Shown here one piece after another: positions 5,341-5,569 of a stretch of DNA of 5,569 nucleotides. Within the stretch, counting starts at the first letter, position 1. Each line of letters begins with the position of its first letter. Both the position numbers and the translations under genes were made by a program. The DNA is from Syntrophomonas sp. GTDB lineage: Bacteria; Bacillota; Syntrophomonadia; Syntrophomonadales; Syntrophomonadaceae. The notes beneath the pieces are model-generated. The model made no database searches. It was not told where the DNA came from and worked only from the letters and a program-made list of their open reading frames with translations. The DNA lies in NCBI GenBank assembly GCA_003558625.1, contig PWPP01000003.1, positions 1 through 5,569 on the forward strand, in the 5' to 3' direction.

Positions 5341-5569
5341 TTACGCTTTGAGGACGAAAAGCTTTGTATCTAAACAAAAGTAAAGAAAACCTGCTCGCTA
5401 ATCCACGGTTGTCGGTGACTTCCTGGAAAGGGACAACTGGATTTCAGCTGAAGGATGAAGTCCGCTATGAAACACCCGGTCCGTTTTTTGAAGAGGGCTG
5501 GCAAATGATACCCGAAGGGTCGGATATGGCTCCAAAAAAGGTGGTGGTTGTGGATGTCATTTATTCGAT
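5335..5569 (+). pseudogene. pyridoxamine 5'-phosphate oxidase family gene, disrupted at 5' end and cut by window
   Basis: The long open frame from 5373 reads N-K-S-K-E-N-L-L-A-N-P-R-L-S-V-T-S-W then G-F-Q-L-K-D-E-V-R-Y-E-T, and near the end K-V-V-V-V-D-V-I-Y-S. This is the pattern of the FMN-binding split-barrel PNPOx-like family (typical K-T-R-E-N-L-x-x-N-P-x-V-S-V-T and K-G-T-A stretches). The N-terminal strands that should precede it are missing: an in-frame TGA lies at 5349-5351, and there is no good start or Shine-Dalgarno. In another frame, bases 5335-5370 read A-L-L-R-F-E-D-E-K-L-C-I, which fits the strand expected just before, then stops at 5371. A net deletion of roughly a dozen bases near 5370 would explain both. 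Most likely a decayed gene whose start is lost next to the terminator; a short unusual start such as TTG 5364 is the alternative. The 3' end is outside the window. Confidence 0.5.

Overview
The window looks like chromosomal DNA from an anaerobic, spore-forming member of the Firmicutes, probably a Clostridia lineage of the Desulfotomaculum/Peptococcaceae type. This is inferred from four things: a GerMN-domain (spore germination type) lipoprotein, strong AAGGAGG-type ribosome binding sites ahead of every gene, a B12-binding radical SAM enzyme (oxygen-sensitive chemistry), and a DUF5320-type glycine-rich protein of the kind common in anaerobes. No rRNA, tRNA, CRISPR array, transposase or phage gene was seen.

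Layout. (1) 1-473, minus: 5' part of a GerMN lipoprotein that runs off the left edge. (2) 474-1321: about 850 bases with no convincing gene; the right half has several small hairpins and may be a structured leader of the next gene. (3) 1322-2053, plus: membrane protein with two N-terminal transmembrane helices and a cytoplasmic pair of CBS motifs. (4) 2208-3836, minus: B12-binding-domain radical SAM protein, converging on the CBS gene. (5) 3895-4182, minus: 95-residue helical protein of unknown function, 58 bases upstream of the radical SAM gene and probably in the same transcript. (6) 4183-4674: AT-rich spacer, then unassigned DNA. (7) 4675-5303, plus: a consensus sigma-A promoter framed by a perfect 15-bp inverted repeat, a 49-codon ORF that looks like a divergent DUF5320 paralog with ATA where the start codon should be, and an intact DUF5320-like gene followed by a strong hairpin terminator. 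(8) 5335-5569, plus: what reads as a 5'-truncated, frame-disrupted pyridoxamine 5'-phosphate oxidase family gene, cut by the right edge.

The most interesting part is 4675-5303. The inverted repeat has one arm on the -35 and the other just past the expected transcription start, so it cannot form an RNA hairpin and is better read as a paired operator. The transcript it controls starts with a small ORF whose Shine-Dalgarno, spacing and first eight codons mirror the downstream gene, except that ATG is replaced by ATA. The radical SAM gene and its small neighbour form a second uncharacterised unit. No complete novel defence or mobile system was recognised.
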